Assembly (NCBI GenBank): GCA_023664325.1
Contig: JAMPFS010000003.1
Location: 33,969-97,968, forward strand
DNA length: 64,000 nucleotides
Source: Clostridium sp.
Lineage (GTDB): Bacteria > Bacillota > Clostridia > Lachnospirales > Lachnospiraceae
Reading direction: 5' to 3'
In this document: one piece after another, positions 8,030-15,739 of the stretch
Layout of the letters: the number at the start of each line of letters is the position of its first letter
Position numbering within the stretch: position 1 is the stretch's first letter
Position numbers and translations under genes: made by a program
The notes under the pieces: model-generated
What the model was told of the DNA's origin: nothing
The model's database searches: none
What the model saw: the letters and a program-made list of their open reading frames with translations, nothing else

Positions 8030-8545
8030 ATGGCTAGCTTAATTGAGAATTTGATTGCGACTCTGGAAGAAGAGAGCAGCCTGTATGAGGAACTCACGAA
8101 GGAGTCGATGGCAAAAACACCGGCAATTGTTGCCAATGAATTGGAGAGGCTTCAGGAATCCAATGCGAGAGAGCAGGCGATTGTTGACCGGATAACATCA
8201 GTGTCACATAAAAGAGATCAGTCGCTTTCTGAGATTGCAACAGTACTAGGCAAGGATGCGAAGACGATTACTGTTTCGGAAGTCATTACGTTGATGGAGA
8301 AACAGCCGGAGTTTCAGCATCCTTTAATTATTGTAAGAGACAGGATGTTAAAACAGGTTGAAGAATTAAAGCAGGTAAGCATTCACAACCGGGATTTGCT
8401 GCAGCAGTCATTAGAGATGACGGAGTATTCGATTAATCTGCTTCAGTCTATGAATCAGGCTCCGGAGACAGCAAATTACAACAAAGAATCATACAGTGGC
8501 GCAACGCTTGGGGGAAGCAGTTCTTCCTTTGATGCGAAGCAGTGA
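8030..8545 (+). CDS. flgN: Flagellar export chaperone FlgN
   Basis: 171 residues, almost entirely helical with heptad-like spacing (ENLIATLEEESSLYEELTKESM near the start), and a Ser/Gly-rich tail. Size, helical character and position between flgM and flgK identify FlgN, the cytoplasmic chaperone that delivers FlgK and FlgL to the export gate. ATG 8030 is chosen because AAAGGAG (8017-8023) is 6 bases ahead; the in-frame codon at 8012 precedes that site. FlgN is poorly conserved, so the assignment relies on context as much as on sequence. Confidence 0.82.
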   Translation: MASLIENLIATLEEESSLYEELTKESMAKTPAIVANELERLQESNAREQAIVDRITSVSHKRDQSLSEIATVLGKDAKTITVSEVITLMEKQPEFQHPLIIVRDRMLKQVEELKQVSIHNRDLLQQSLEMTEYSINLLQSMNQAPETANYNKESYSGATLGGSSSSFDAKQ

Positions 8546-8566
8546 TAGATAGAAAGGAGAAGTAAT

Positions 8567-10387
8567 ATGTCAGGAACAATGGGTAATTTTTATGTCGGAG
8601 TATCCGGCTTGCAGTCCCATCAATATGCGCTTAATACAACTGCACATAACATTACGAATGCCGGGAATAACACATATTCCAGACAGCAGGTTCTTCTTTC
8701 GGATATGACATATACAAGGCTTGGTACGACTGCATTTGGAAGAAATCAGGCAGGTCTTGGAACCAAGATTCAGGATGTCCGTCTTGTAAGGGATCGTTTT
8801 TTGGATGTAGCCTACAGGGAAGAGTTTGGACGGGAAGAGTTTTACCAGACAAAGTATGATGTGGTGAGGGAAGTACAGAATTATTTTGGAGAGACCTTTC
8901 AGGAGGAGGATACCAGCAGCTTCCGTAAGTATATGCAGAATTTGTGGACAGCGGCGCAGGAACTGCAAAAGGAATCCAACAATATCGTTCCAAGAAGCAC
9001 ATATATTGCCAGTGCGGTCACATTTATTGACCAGGCAAATAAAATTTATAACCAGCTTACTACTTACCAGATGAATCTGAACAAGGAGATTGAGGATCAG
9101 GTAACCCGGATTAACGAACTGGCAAATACCATTTATGAGTTGAATGATAAGATTCAGACGGTGGAGGCTGCGGGAATTGAAAGCGCAAATGATTACAGAG
9201 ATTTGCGGGATGCAGCATTAGATGAGTTAGGCGGGCTGATTTCCATTTCCTATAAGGAGAATCATAACGGACAGGTAGATGTGTATGCAGAGCGCCGGGC
9301 ATTAGTCAGCATGGACCGTGTATACAAAATGGAAACCGTTCAGGTCAGTGAGGCCTGTGAGTATTTAAAGCCGGTTTGGGCGGATGACCAGGATGATGTA
9401 TTTGCTTTGGACAGAGTGCCAAGTTCAGATAATGGAAATGATGTCGGTTCGTTAAAGGGCATTATCATGTCGAGAGGTGACTGGATACCGAATTATACGG
9501 ATATTCCGATTGCGCCGGAGACGCCGGTGAAACCGGTGCGTGCAGATTATGCATCGGATGATGATTATGATGATGCGCTTGCGCAGTATCAGACCGATTA
9601 TGCGCAGTATCAAACCGATTATGAACAGTTTGTAAAGGATCGGGAATATTATAATACATATTTAGAGCCATATACGGTAGGCAATATTATTGCACAGTTT
9701 GACCAGTTGATACATGGCATTGTGACGAGAATCAATGATGTTCTCTGTCCGAACAAGGAGATTACCCTACAGGATGGAAGCACCATTCAGGTTCTGGACG
9801 AGGAAAAAGCAGGCTATGGAATGGGTGAGGCAAACAGGGTGCAGGGAACGGAATTATTTGTCCGTTCAAATTGCCCGCGATACACAGAGCAGACGGTAAC
9901 GCTTGCAGATGGAACAACAGCTACCGTACAGGTATATAATGAGGAAGATGAGAATGACATTTTGTCACTTTATTCTCTTGGTCATTTAGAGGTAAATGAT
10001 GACTTGACGAAAAATCCGAGTTTGCTGCCGCTTACAAATTTGCAGCAGGAAGAGCTACAGGATGTGGCAGATCAGTTGATTCAGATCTGGAACGAGGACA
10101 TGGGAACGCTCGGGCCGAACAGTTTGTTTACAACAAATTATATGGGTTATTACAAAGAGTTTGTTGCGGATTTTGCAAATAAGGGCAAGACTTATGCGGG
10201 AATCGCAGAATCGCAGAATCAGTCGGTTTTGGAGATTGATAACCAGCGGCAGACGGTGGTTGGGGTCTCGACGGATGAAGAACTTGCAAATCTGATAAAA
10301 TTCCAACAGGGGTATAACGCATCTTCGAGATATTTTACAGTGGTTTCAGAGATGGTAGAGCATTTGATTAATAAGCTTGGCGGATGA
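8567..10387 (+). CDS. flgK: Flagellar hook-associated protein FlgK (copy 1)
   Basis: 606 residues. The N-terminal motif GVSGLQSHQYALNTTAHNITNA (about 11-32) followed by YSRQQV, and the C-terminal VSTDEELANLIKFQQGYNASSRYF (about 565-588), are the paired D0/D1 helices of FlgK (HAP1), the first hook-filament junction protein. An acidic, Tyr-rich insert with two YQTDY repeats and an adjacent third partial copy lies at about 311-365 in the surface-exposed middle. It sits directly downstream of flgN, its predicted chaperone. A second flgK-like gene follows after 18 bases. Confidence 0.92.
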   Translation: MSGTMGNFYVGVSGLQSHQYALNTTAHNITNAGNNTYSRQQVLLSDMTYTRLGTTAFGRNQAGLGTKIQDVRLVRDRFLDVAYREEFGREEFYQTKYDVVREVQNYFGETFQEEDTSSFRKYMQNLWTAAQELQKESNNIVPRSTYIASAVTFIDQANKIYNQLTTYQMNLNKEIEDQVTRINELANTIYELNDKIQTVEAAGIESANDYRDLRDAALDELGGLISISYKENHNGQVDVYAERRALVSMDRVYKMETVQVSEACEYLKPVWADDQDDVFALDRVPSSDNGNDVGSLKGIIMSRGDWIPNYTDIPIAPETPVKPVRADYASDDDYDDALAQYQTDYAQYQTDYEQFVKDREYYNTYLEPYTVGNIIAQFDQLIHGIVTRINDVLCPNKEITLQDGSTIQVLDEEKAGYGMGEANRVQGTELFVRSNCPRYTEQTVTLADGTTATVQVYNEEDENDILSLYSLGHLEVNDDLTKNPSLLPLTNLQQEELQDVADQLIQIWNEDMGTLGPNSLFTTNYMGYYKEFVADFANKGKTYAGIAESQNQSVLEIDNQRQTVVGVSTDEELANLIKFQQGYNASSRYFTVVSEMVEHLINKLGG

Positions 10388-10405
10388 GAAAGGGTGTGAG
10401 AGTAG

Positions 10406-12295
10406 ATGCCATCAACATTTTTAGGATTAAATACAGGTGTGTCTGGAATTAATTACTATCAGGCAACGCTTAACACAACAGCACATAATATTTCAAATGC
10501 AGATGTGACCGGGTATTCCAGACAGTATGTACTTTCAAAGGCAGCCCCGGCGCTTCGGGTGAGAAGCTCGTATGGCATGATGGGTACAGGTGTGCAGACA
10601 ACAGGGATTGAGCAGTACCGGAATATATATTACGATACAAAATACCGTGCGGCAGCTTCATCCCTCAATGAATATAATGGAATTAATGAACAGTTGTCAC
10701 AGCTTGAAACCTATTTGAATGAGCAGAAGTCAGAGACCGGTTATACGAAGGTTTTGGCACAGTTAAATGCGGCATTGCAGAATCTGGCGTCAAGCCCTGC
10801 GAATGCGACATACCGTACTGCTTTTACACAATCAGCCGGTAATTTTACGGATTTGATTAACGAGGTGGCAACAAATTATCAGAATACCCAGGAAGATATC
10901 AATAATGAGATTGCGCTCCATGTGGACACGATTAATTCTATTTCAACCCAGATTTTCACGTTGAACCAGGAGATTCGGAATATTGAGACGCGGTATGGCA
11001 ATGCCAATGATTTGAGAGACCAGAGAGAATTGCTGGTGGATCAGTTGTCGGAACTTGTAAATGTCACTATTATAGAGACTCCAATCAAATATGGAGAAGG
11101 ACCGGATGCGGAGGACTCCGGCGCCACTACATATGAGGTGCGGATTGGCGGAACGCTGCTTGTGGATGACATGGAATGTAAACAGCTCAAAGTAGCGGCG
11201 AGGGAAGAAAAGATAAATCAAAGTGATATCAGTGGCCTGTATGACGTATACTGGGTTGGTTTGAACGAATCTTTGGGAGAGCGGTTTGATTTTAATTCCA
11301 GTAATGTTTCCGGCCGGATAAAGGGATTGTTTGAAGTTCGGGATGGTAATAATTTTAATCCGTTTTCAGGAACAATTGAGAATATGGAGATGGGAACTGC
11401 CAATGGCTCCACGGTAACCATCAAGCTGGATCAGGGAATTGGTGTTGATAAACTGAACCTTCCAATGGAAGGCGTTATTACTCTGAATTGCAAGGAGTAT
11501 TACTATGAGGGCTGGGAAGCAGAATATGATGCAGATGGAAAGCTCAATAATTTTGTGTTCAAGAATCTGACAGTTACCTCCGAGACAGGAAGACGGGAAC
11601 CGGCGCAGCTTGATTTAAGCATTGATGGAGGCAGACCGGCAAGTATGGGTGATGCGATTGACTGCAAGGGAATCCCATACTATATGACAGAGTTAAATGA
11701 GTTTGTCAGGGTATTGTCCAATCATATGAATGATATATTTACGACAGGTGTAGATGCCAATGGCGACAAGGGTTTAGACTTTTTTACGGCGATGGATCTT
11801 TCAGGCAAAGATTTTGTGCTGACAGCACCGGAGGGAACGCCGGCGCCGACCAAATTACTTTCCAGTGATTCCAGCTACTACAGGTTGACCGCCCTTAACT
11901 GGTCTGTGAACCAGACCATAAAGGCTGATCAGAACAAGGTGGTTGTGTCTTACGAAGAAGATATTGCACAGGGCAACCTGGATGCAAAGGGTGTTTTGGA
12001 AAAGATAATTGCGGGATTTGATGACCGTAATATGTATTCCCAGGGTACCGTAGCACAGTTTTTACAGTCGGTCACAACATCACTGGCTGTGGATATCCAG
12101 AAATATAGTTCTTTTGCGGATAATATGGGAGAAGTGGCAACTGTGATTGACAACCAGAGACTTTCAATTTCGTCTGTTGATACGAATGAAGAGGCAGCGA
12201 ACCTTGTTATGTATCAGCAGGGATATAATCTGGCATGTAAGATTATATCCGTTATGAATGAGGTTTATGATAAGCTTATTAACCAGACCGGCTGA
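10406..12295 (+). CDS. Flagellar hook-associated protein FlgK-like (copy 2)
   Basis: 629 residues. N-terminal GVSGINYYQATLNTTAHNISNA followed by TGYSRQYV (about 12-43) and C-terminal VDTNEEAANLVMYQQGYNLACKIISVM (about 588-614) place it in the FlgK family, clearly paralogous to the preceding gene but with a different middle region (no Tyr/Asp insert; a beta-rich segment at about 250-450). Two FlgK-type proteins could form a two-layer junction or be alternative HAP1 subunits. The ATG follows a GAAAGGGTG-type site. A sigma-28 promoter for flgL overlaps its last 16 bases. Confidence 0.88.
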   Translation: MPSTFLGLNTGVSGINYYQATLNTTAHNISNADVTGYSRQYVLSKAAPALRVRSSYGMMGTGVQTTGIEQYRNIYYDTKYRAAASSLNEYNGINEQLSQLETYLNEQKSETGYTKVLAQLNAALQNLASSPANATYRTAFTQSAGNFTDLINEVATNYQNTQEDINNEIALHVDTINSISTQIFTLNQEIRNIETRYGNANDLRDQRELLVDQLSELVNVTIIETPIKYGEGPDAEDSGATTYEVRIGGTLLVDDMECKQLKVAAREEKINQSDISGLYDVYWVGLNESLGERFDFNSSNVSGRIKGLFEVRDGNNFNPFSGTIENMEMGTANGSTVTIKLDQGIGVDKLNLPMEGVITLNCKEYYYEGWEAEYDADGKLNNFVFKNLTVTSETGRREPAQLDLSIDGGRPASMGDAIDCKGIPYYMTELNEFVRVLSNHMNDIFTTGVDANGDKGLDFFTAMDLSGKDFVLTAPEGTPAPTKLLSSDSSYYRLTALNWSVNQTIKADQNKVVVSYEEDIAQGNLDAKGVLEKIIAGFDDRNMYSQGTVAQFLQSVTTSLAVDIQKYSSFADNMGEVATVIDNQRLSISSVDTNEEAANLVMYQQGYNLACKIISVMNEVYDKLINQTG

Positions 12296-12306
12296 TGTGC
12301 CGATAT
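12280..12306 (+). promoter_or_regulatory. Sigma-28-type promoter for flgL
   Basis: TAAC at 12280-12283, 15-base spacer, GCCGATAT at 12299-12306. It overlaps the stop of the second flgK. The resulting leader of about 130 bases contains three hairpins. Confidence 0.7.
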
Positions 12307-12335
12307 ATTGAGTAGTGGATAGTATTTTGCGGGCA

Positions 12336-12429
12336 GGACATGAGGTTCTTGATACCGCAGGATGTCCGGCTGAAAATATCAGCTGTTATAAGGATATAAC
12401 AGTTATTATGTGAGGTTAACGGAGTAACC
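12336..12429 (+). promoter_or_regulatory. flgL leader with two GGA-loop hairpins (candidate CsrA sites)
   Basis: Three stems are visible. GGACAT (12336-12341) pairs with ATGTCC (12362-12367). CTGTTATA (12383-12390) pairs perfectly with TATAACAG (12395-12402) around the loop AGGA. GGTTA (12414-12418) pairs with TAACC (12425-12429) around ACGGAG. GGA presented in a hairpin loop is the established CsrA recognition feature, and csrA lies 2.4 kb downstream. The second site nearly abuts the ribosome binding site (TAGGAG near 12433). Confidence 0.6.
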
Positions 12430-12445
12430 GGATAGGAGAGAGACA

Positions 12446-14005
12446 ATGCGGGTAACGAATCATATGGTAACAAGCAGTTCGCTGCGTAATATGCAAAAAT
12501 CCATGCAGAGAGTCAGCAGGCTGAATGAGCAGGTTACATCAGGCAAGAAAATATCAGCGCCTTCAGAGGATCCGGTTGTTGCAATCAGAGCGCTTAAGCT
12601 CCGAACAACCTGTGATCAGTTAGACCAATACAAGAACAAGAATATTAAGGATGCATTGTCCTGGCTTGATACGACACAGTCATCTATCGAGAATATTCTT
12701 AGCCGTATGCAGAGCGTGTATGAGTATGCAGAGCAGGGGGCAAATGATACCTTTAGTACAGGTGACAGAAATAAAATCATCAATGAACTCCGATCCCTGA
12801 AGGATGGAATCTATAGTGAAGGTGGTACGACTTATGCCGGAAGATATCTTTTTTCCGGTTATAAGACAGAGACGAATCTTATATTCCAGAATGAGGCGGC
12901 GAAAGACGGAATGGTATACAGTATTACAGAGGAGCTTTCACCGGATAAGATCCAGTCAAAAAGCGTGGTGCTGAATGAGATTAATGTGAGTGACTTGGAT
13001 AATATTTTGAAGGATCCGAGTGATCCGGATGCCGTAGATTATACATCACCAACAAGGGCGAATGCTTATACCATACAGCTTGCGTATGACAGGTTAGACA
13101 GTGGGGACTTAACAGTAACAGTGGATGGGACTTCCGAAGAAAATAAGTTGTCTCTTACCGCAACGGACAAAGATGGTAATGCGATTACATTGCCGGCTAT
13201 GAAGGTTATGTCTGTTGCAGATTCCGCAGACTATTATAACGTCGGTGAAGACGAGATTCATTATATCCCGGAGACAGGGGAGATTGTCTTTGGAGATAAG
13301 ATTTATGATTCCATAAAGGATGCGCAGAGCCTGACTGCAAATTATAATAAGTCTGATTTTGCAGTAGGGGATTTGCGTCCGGAGATGTATTTTAATTGCA
13401 AGCAGTATAAGACAGCATCTGATGGATCTGTCAAGAAAACGGAATATACGGTGACGGATGAAGGACAGCCGATTCGGTACGAGGTTAATTTCAACCAGTA
13501 TATTACCGTGAATGCCGAGGGGCGGAATATTATAACCCATGATATCGGCAATGATATAGATGATATGGCAACAGCAGTACAGAATGTATTGGATATTGAA
13601 AGCGCAATCACAAAGTTAAAAGGTTACTTGTCAGATCCGAAGTACATGGATGATGAGGATGCTGTTGCACAGATTAATAAAATGTTAGAGGATGCGGATG
13701 TGGAGCTTGCCATGAAGCGCGAAGATATGCAGAAACTTTTTGGAAGAAATATGACAAATTTCCAGAATTTTATGAATGATGTAAGCGCAGAACAGGCAAT
13801 TGTCGGCACGAATTATTCCAAGTTGGAGCTGATTCAGACCCGTGTCACAGAACAGTTGGATAATTTTAAAGAACTCAAGTCTACAAATGAGGATGTTGAG
13901 ACAGAGGAAGCGGCGCTTGAACTTTACCAGGCAGAGCTTGTGTATGAGTCGGCTTTGGCAACGACAAGTAATGTGGTGCAAAAGACGCTGCTGGATTATC
14001 TCTAA
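12446..14005 (+). CDS. flgL: Flagellar hook-associated protein FlgL
   Basis: 519 residues. The N-terminus (MVTSSSLRNMQKSMQRVSRLNEQVTSGKKISAPSEDPV, about 7-44) and the C-terminal helix (ALELYQAELVYESALATTSNVVQKTLLDYL, end) have the flagellin-like D0/D1 pattern of FlgL (HAP3), the second hook-filament junction protein. It is much longer than enterobacterial FlgL (about 320), with an insertion at about 160-370 forming outer domains. It has its own sigma-28-like promoter and a structured leader. A strong hairpin terminator follows. Confidence 0.9.
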   Translation: MRVTNHMVTSSSLRNMQKSMQRVSRLNEQVTSGKKISAPSEDPVVAIRALKLRTTCDQLDQYKNKNIKDALSWLDTTQSSIENILSRMQSVYEYAEQGANDTFSTGDRNKIINELRSLKDGIYSEGGTTYAGRYLFSGYKTETNLIFQNEAAKDGMVYSITEELSPDKIQSKSVVLNEINVSDLDNILKDPSDPDAVDYTSPTRANAYTIQLAYDRLDSGDLTVTVDGTSEENKLSLTATDKDGNAITLPAMKVMSVADSADYYNVGEDEIHYIPETGEIVFGDKIYDSIKDAQSLTANYNKSDFAVGDLRPEMYFNCKQYKTASDGSVKKTEYTVTDEGQPIRYEVNFNQYITVNAEGRNIITHDIGNDIDDMATAVQNVLDIESAITKLKGYLSDPKYMDDEDAVAQINKMLEDADVELAMKREDMQKLFGRNMTNFQNFMNDVSAEQAIVGTNYSKLELIQTRVTEQLDNFKELKSTNEDVETEEAALELYQAELVYESALATTSNVVQKTLLDYL

Positions 14006-14033
14006 AATGTTACACTGAGACAGGTGCTATGTG

Positions 14034-14080
14034 GAATCCGGTTCGTTTGAAGCCGCTTGTGGCGGAGAACCGGATTCTTT
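14034..14080 (+). terminator. Terminator after flgL
   Basis: GAATCCGGTTC (14034-14044) pairs perfectly with GAACCGGATTC (14067-14077); a nested CCGC/GCGG stem lies inside; TTT follows. It ends the flgM-flgL block. Confidence 0.8.
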
Positions 14081-14119
14081 GACTCTATTATATTCAGCCC
14101 TTAACGGCGCTGCAACAGA

Positions 14120-14344
14120 GTAATTGCTAGGCAATTGCGAAACGCCCAATTTCAAAAACCTAGCTGTGCAATATAGACAATATCATAAGTCAGGTGCTTT
14201 GGAGCCGCCAGTGTTTAGCGAGGTTTTTTCGAGCTTAGCACTGCTGCGAGCGACAAGCAGCGAAAGCGTGCCTGCGTTGATTTGTCTATATTGTACAACG
14301 GGCAGTTGCAAAAACAGAGTTTCGCAATTACCTAGAGTAATTGC
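14120..14344 (+). repeat. 225-bp inverted-repeat element between flgL and fliW
   Basis: This fills most of the 14006-14363 gap. The outer arm 14120-14143 is complementary with small gaps to 14319-14344 (TTGCGAAAC versus GTTTCGCAA is exact). An inner arm, GTGCAATATAGACAA (14166-14180), pairs 14 of 15 with 14282-14296. The centre holds TTAGCGAGGT-N5-CGAGCTTAG (14215-14238), which recurs at the right edge of the window. It has no coding capacity of its own. It resembles a MITE-like or REP-like insertion, and it separates fliW from any flgL read-through. Confidence 0.6.
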
Positions 14345-14363
14345 TTGTGAAAGGAGAAGAAAT

Positions 14364-14828
14364 ATGAAGGTATTGACAAAATTTTTTGGAGAGGTCGAAT
14401 TGGATGATGATAAAATCCTTGAATTTCCGAATGGAATCATTGGATTTGAAGATTTTAAAAAATATGCGATTATGTATGATGAGGACGACAAAAGTGAGAC
14501 AAGAATCAGCTGGCTGCAGTCGTTAGATGAACCGGCATTGGCATTACCGGTGATTGACCCGTTGGCAATTACTGATGAATATATTCCAATGATTGAGGAT
14601 GAACTGCTGATACCGCTTGATAATCCGGTGGATGAGGATTTGTTGTTTTTGCTTGCCTTGACGGTGCCTTCTGATATGGAAAAGGTGACAGCAAATATGA
14701 AAGCGCCTTTTATTATCAATGCTTCTACCAAAAAGGGCGTGCAGTTGATTGTGGAGAATGAGGATTATCCCGTAAAATTCAATGTATATGAATCCGTACA
14801 AAAAATGAAAGAAAAGGCGGGTGAATAA
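14364..14828 (+). CDS. fliW: Flagellar assembly factor FliW
   Basis: 154 residues, the usual length. The start ATG 14364 follows AAAGGAG; an in-frame extension back to 14124 would run through the inverted repeat and is rejected. Motifs LEFPNGIIGFEDFKKYAI (about 20-37) and LQSLDEPALALPVIDP (about 53-68) are FliW signatures. FliW binds flagellin and, when free, binds CsrA to relieve its repression of flagellin translation. Gene order fliW-csrA with near-overlap (1 base apart) is conserved in Bacillota and fits this partner switch. Confidence 0.95.
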   Translation: MKVLTKFFGEVELDDDKILEFPNGIIGFEDFKKYAIMYDEDDKSETRISWLQSLDEPALALPVIDPLAITDEYIPMIEDELLIPLDNPVDEDLLFLLALTVPSDMEKVTANMKAPFIINASTKKGVQLIVENEDYPVKFNVYESVQKMKEKAGE

Positions 14829-14829
14829 T

Positions 14830-15048
14830 ATGTTGGCATTATCCAGAAAAGAAAATGAATCTATTATGATCGGGAATGATATTGAGATCACAATACTTGA
14901 GGTCAAAGGAGAGCAGGTTAAGATTGGTATCACGGCTCCGAAATCTGTGCCGATTTACCGGGAAGAAGTGTATGCACAGATTCGGGAAGCGAACAAGGAA
15001 GCTGCCGCTGATACGGTTCAGGAAAGCCTGAAAAAGTTATTCCAGTAA
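14830..15048 (+). CDS. csrA: Carbon storage regulator CsrA (RNA-binding translational repressor)
   Basis: 72 residues. MLALSRKENESIMIGNDIEI at the N-terminus and VKIGITAPKSVPIYREEVY (about 30-48) are the canonical CsrA fold with the RNA-contacting beta-1 and beta-5 strands. ATG at 14830 is used rather than the in-frame GTG at 14821, because MLALSRK is the conserved start. It is translationally coupled to fliW. Predicted targets in this window are GGA-loop hairpins in the flgL and two flagellin leaders. Confidence 0.95.
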   Translation: MLALSRKENESIMIGNDIEITILEVKGEQVKIGITAPKSVPIYREEVYAQIREANKEAAADTVQESLKKLFQ

Positions 15049-15133
15049 TCGGGTAGAATATGTTGGAAAGATAGTATTTTTTATACTTTGCAAAAAATAT
15101 TCAAAATTATTTGAAAAAAATAGCAAAAGGTTA

Positions 15134-15161
15134 TAATATATAGATGAGTAATGACCGATAA
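15134..15161 (+). promoter_or_regulatory. Sigma-28-type promoter for flaG-fliD
   Basis: TAAT at 15134-15137, 16-base spacer, ACCGATAA at 15154-15161. It is followed by a 135-base leader that contains TGCATAA/TTATGCA (15181-15187 with 15203-15209) as a stem. Confidence 0.6.
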
Positions 15162-15295
15162 AGTTATTGAGGAATATTTATGCATAAGTATTTTGAAAGC
15201 CGTTATGCAGGCAGGATGAAAGAAAATCAACCTGTTAAGCATATGGCTCCTTGCAGTAAATGTTTGTTTTGAATTTCACATGGAGGTGGATAAGA

Positions 15296-15727
15296 ATGGC
15301 GATCGAAGCAATTAAGTCAAATGTAGTAAGCCAGGTGAACAGGGTTAGCGAGCCGGTTGCTGTAGATAGTGGTGAAAATCCACAAGTTAAGCAACAACAG
15401 CAGGTTGTGCCTGTTAAAGGAAGACAGTCTGGCTATGAGCCAAAGGATGGGCAGGAAAAAGAGGATGATGCAAAAGATGAAGGTAAGAACCTTTCTGAAG
15501 TGTCTCCGGAGAAAATCAAGAATGCAGTCTCTGAAATCAACAAGAAGATTAAACTGACTCATACACAGTGTGAGTTTAAGCTTCATGAGAAGACAAACAG
15601 AATTATGATTACTGTTAAAGATTCTGAGACGGATGAAGTAATTAAAGAGATTCCGCCAGAGAAGACTTTAGATATAATTGCAAAATCATTGGAACTTGCA
15701 GGTCTTTTAGTGGATGAGAAGAGATAA
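15296..15727 (+). CDS. flaG: FlaG-family flagellar protein
   Basis: 143 residues. ATG 15296 is preceded by GGAGGTGG; the in-frame extension to 15260 is rejected. The Gln/Lys/Asp-rich N-terminal half is low complexity. The C-terminal half (EKTNRIMITVKDSETDEVIKEIPPEKTLDIIAKSLELAGLLVDEKR) is the FlaG domain with its typical IREIPPE-like motif. FlaG proteins influence filament length and lie upstream of fliD in many species; here fliD follows after 12 bases. Confidence 0.9.
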   Translation: MAIEAIKSNVVSQVNRVSEPVAVDSGENPQVKQQQQVVPVKGRQSGYEPKDGQEKEDDAKDEGKNLSEVSPEKIKNAVSEINKKIKLTHTQCEFKLHEKTNRIMITVKDSETDEVIKEIPPEKTLDIIAKSLELAGLLVDEKR

Positions 15728-15739
15728 GGAGGAGATTGT

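Noticed and set aside
14124..14363. In-frame N-terminal extension of fliW through the inverted-repeat element
   Set aside because: The extension is Cys/Ser-rich and unrelated to FliW. The ATG at 14364 has AAAGGAG and starts with the conserved FliW sequence.
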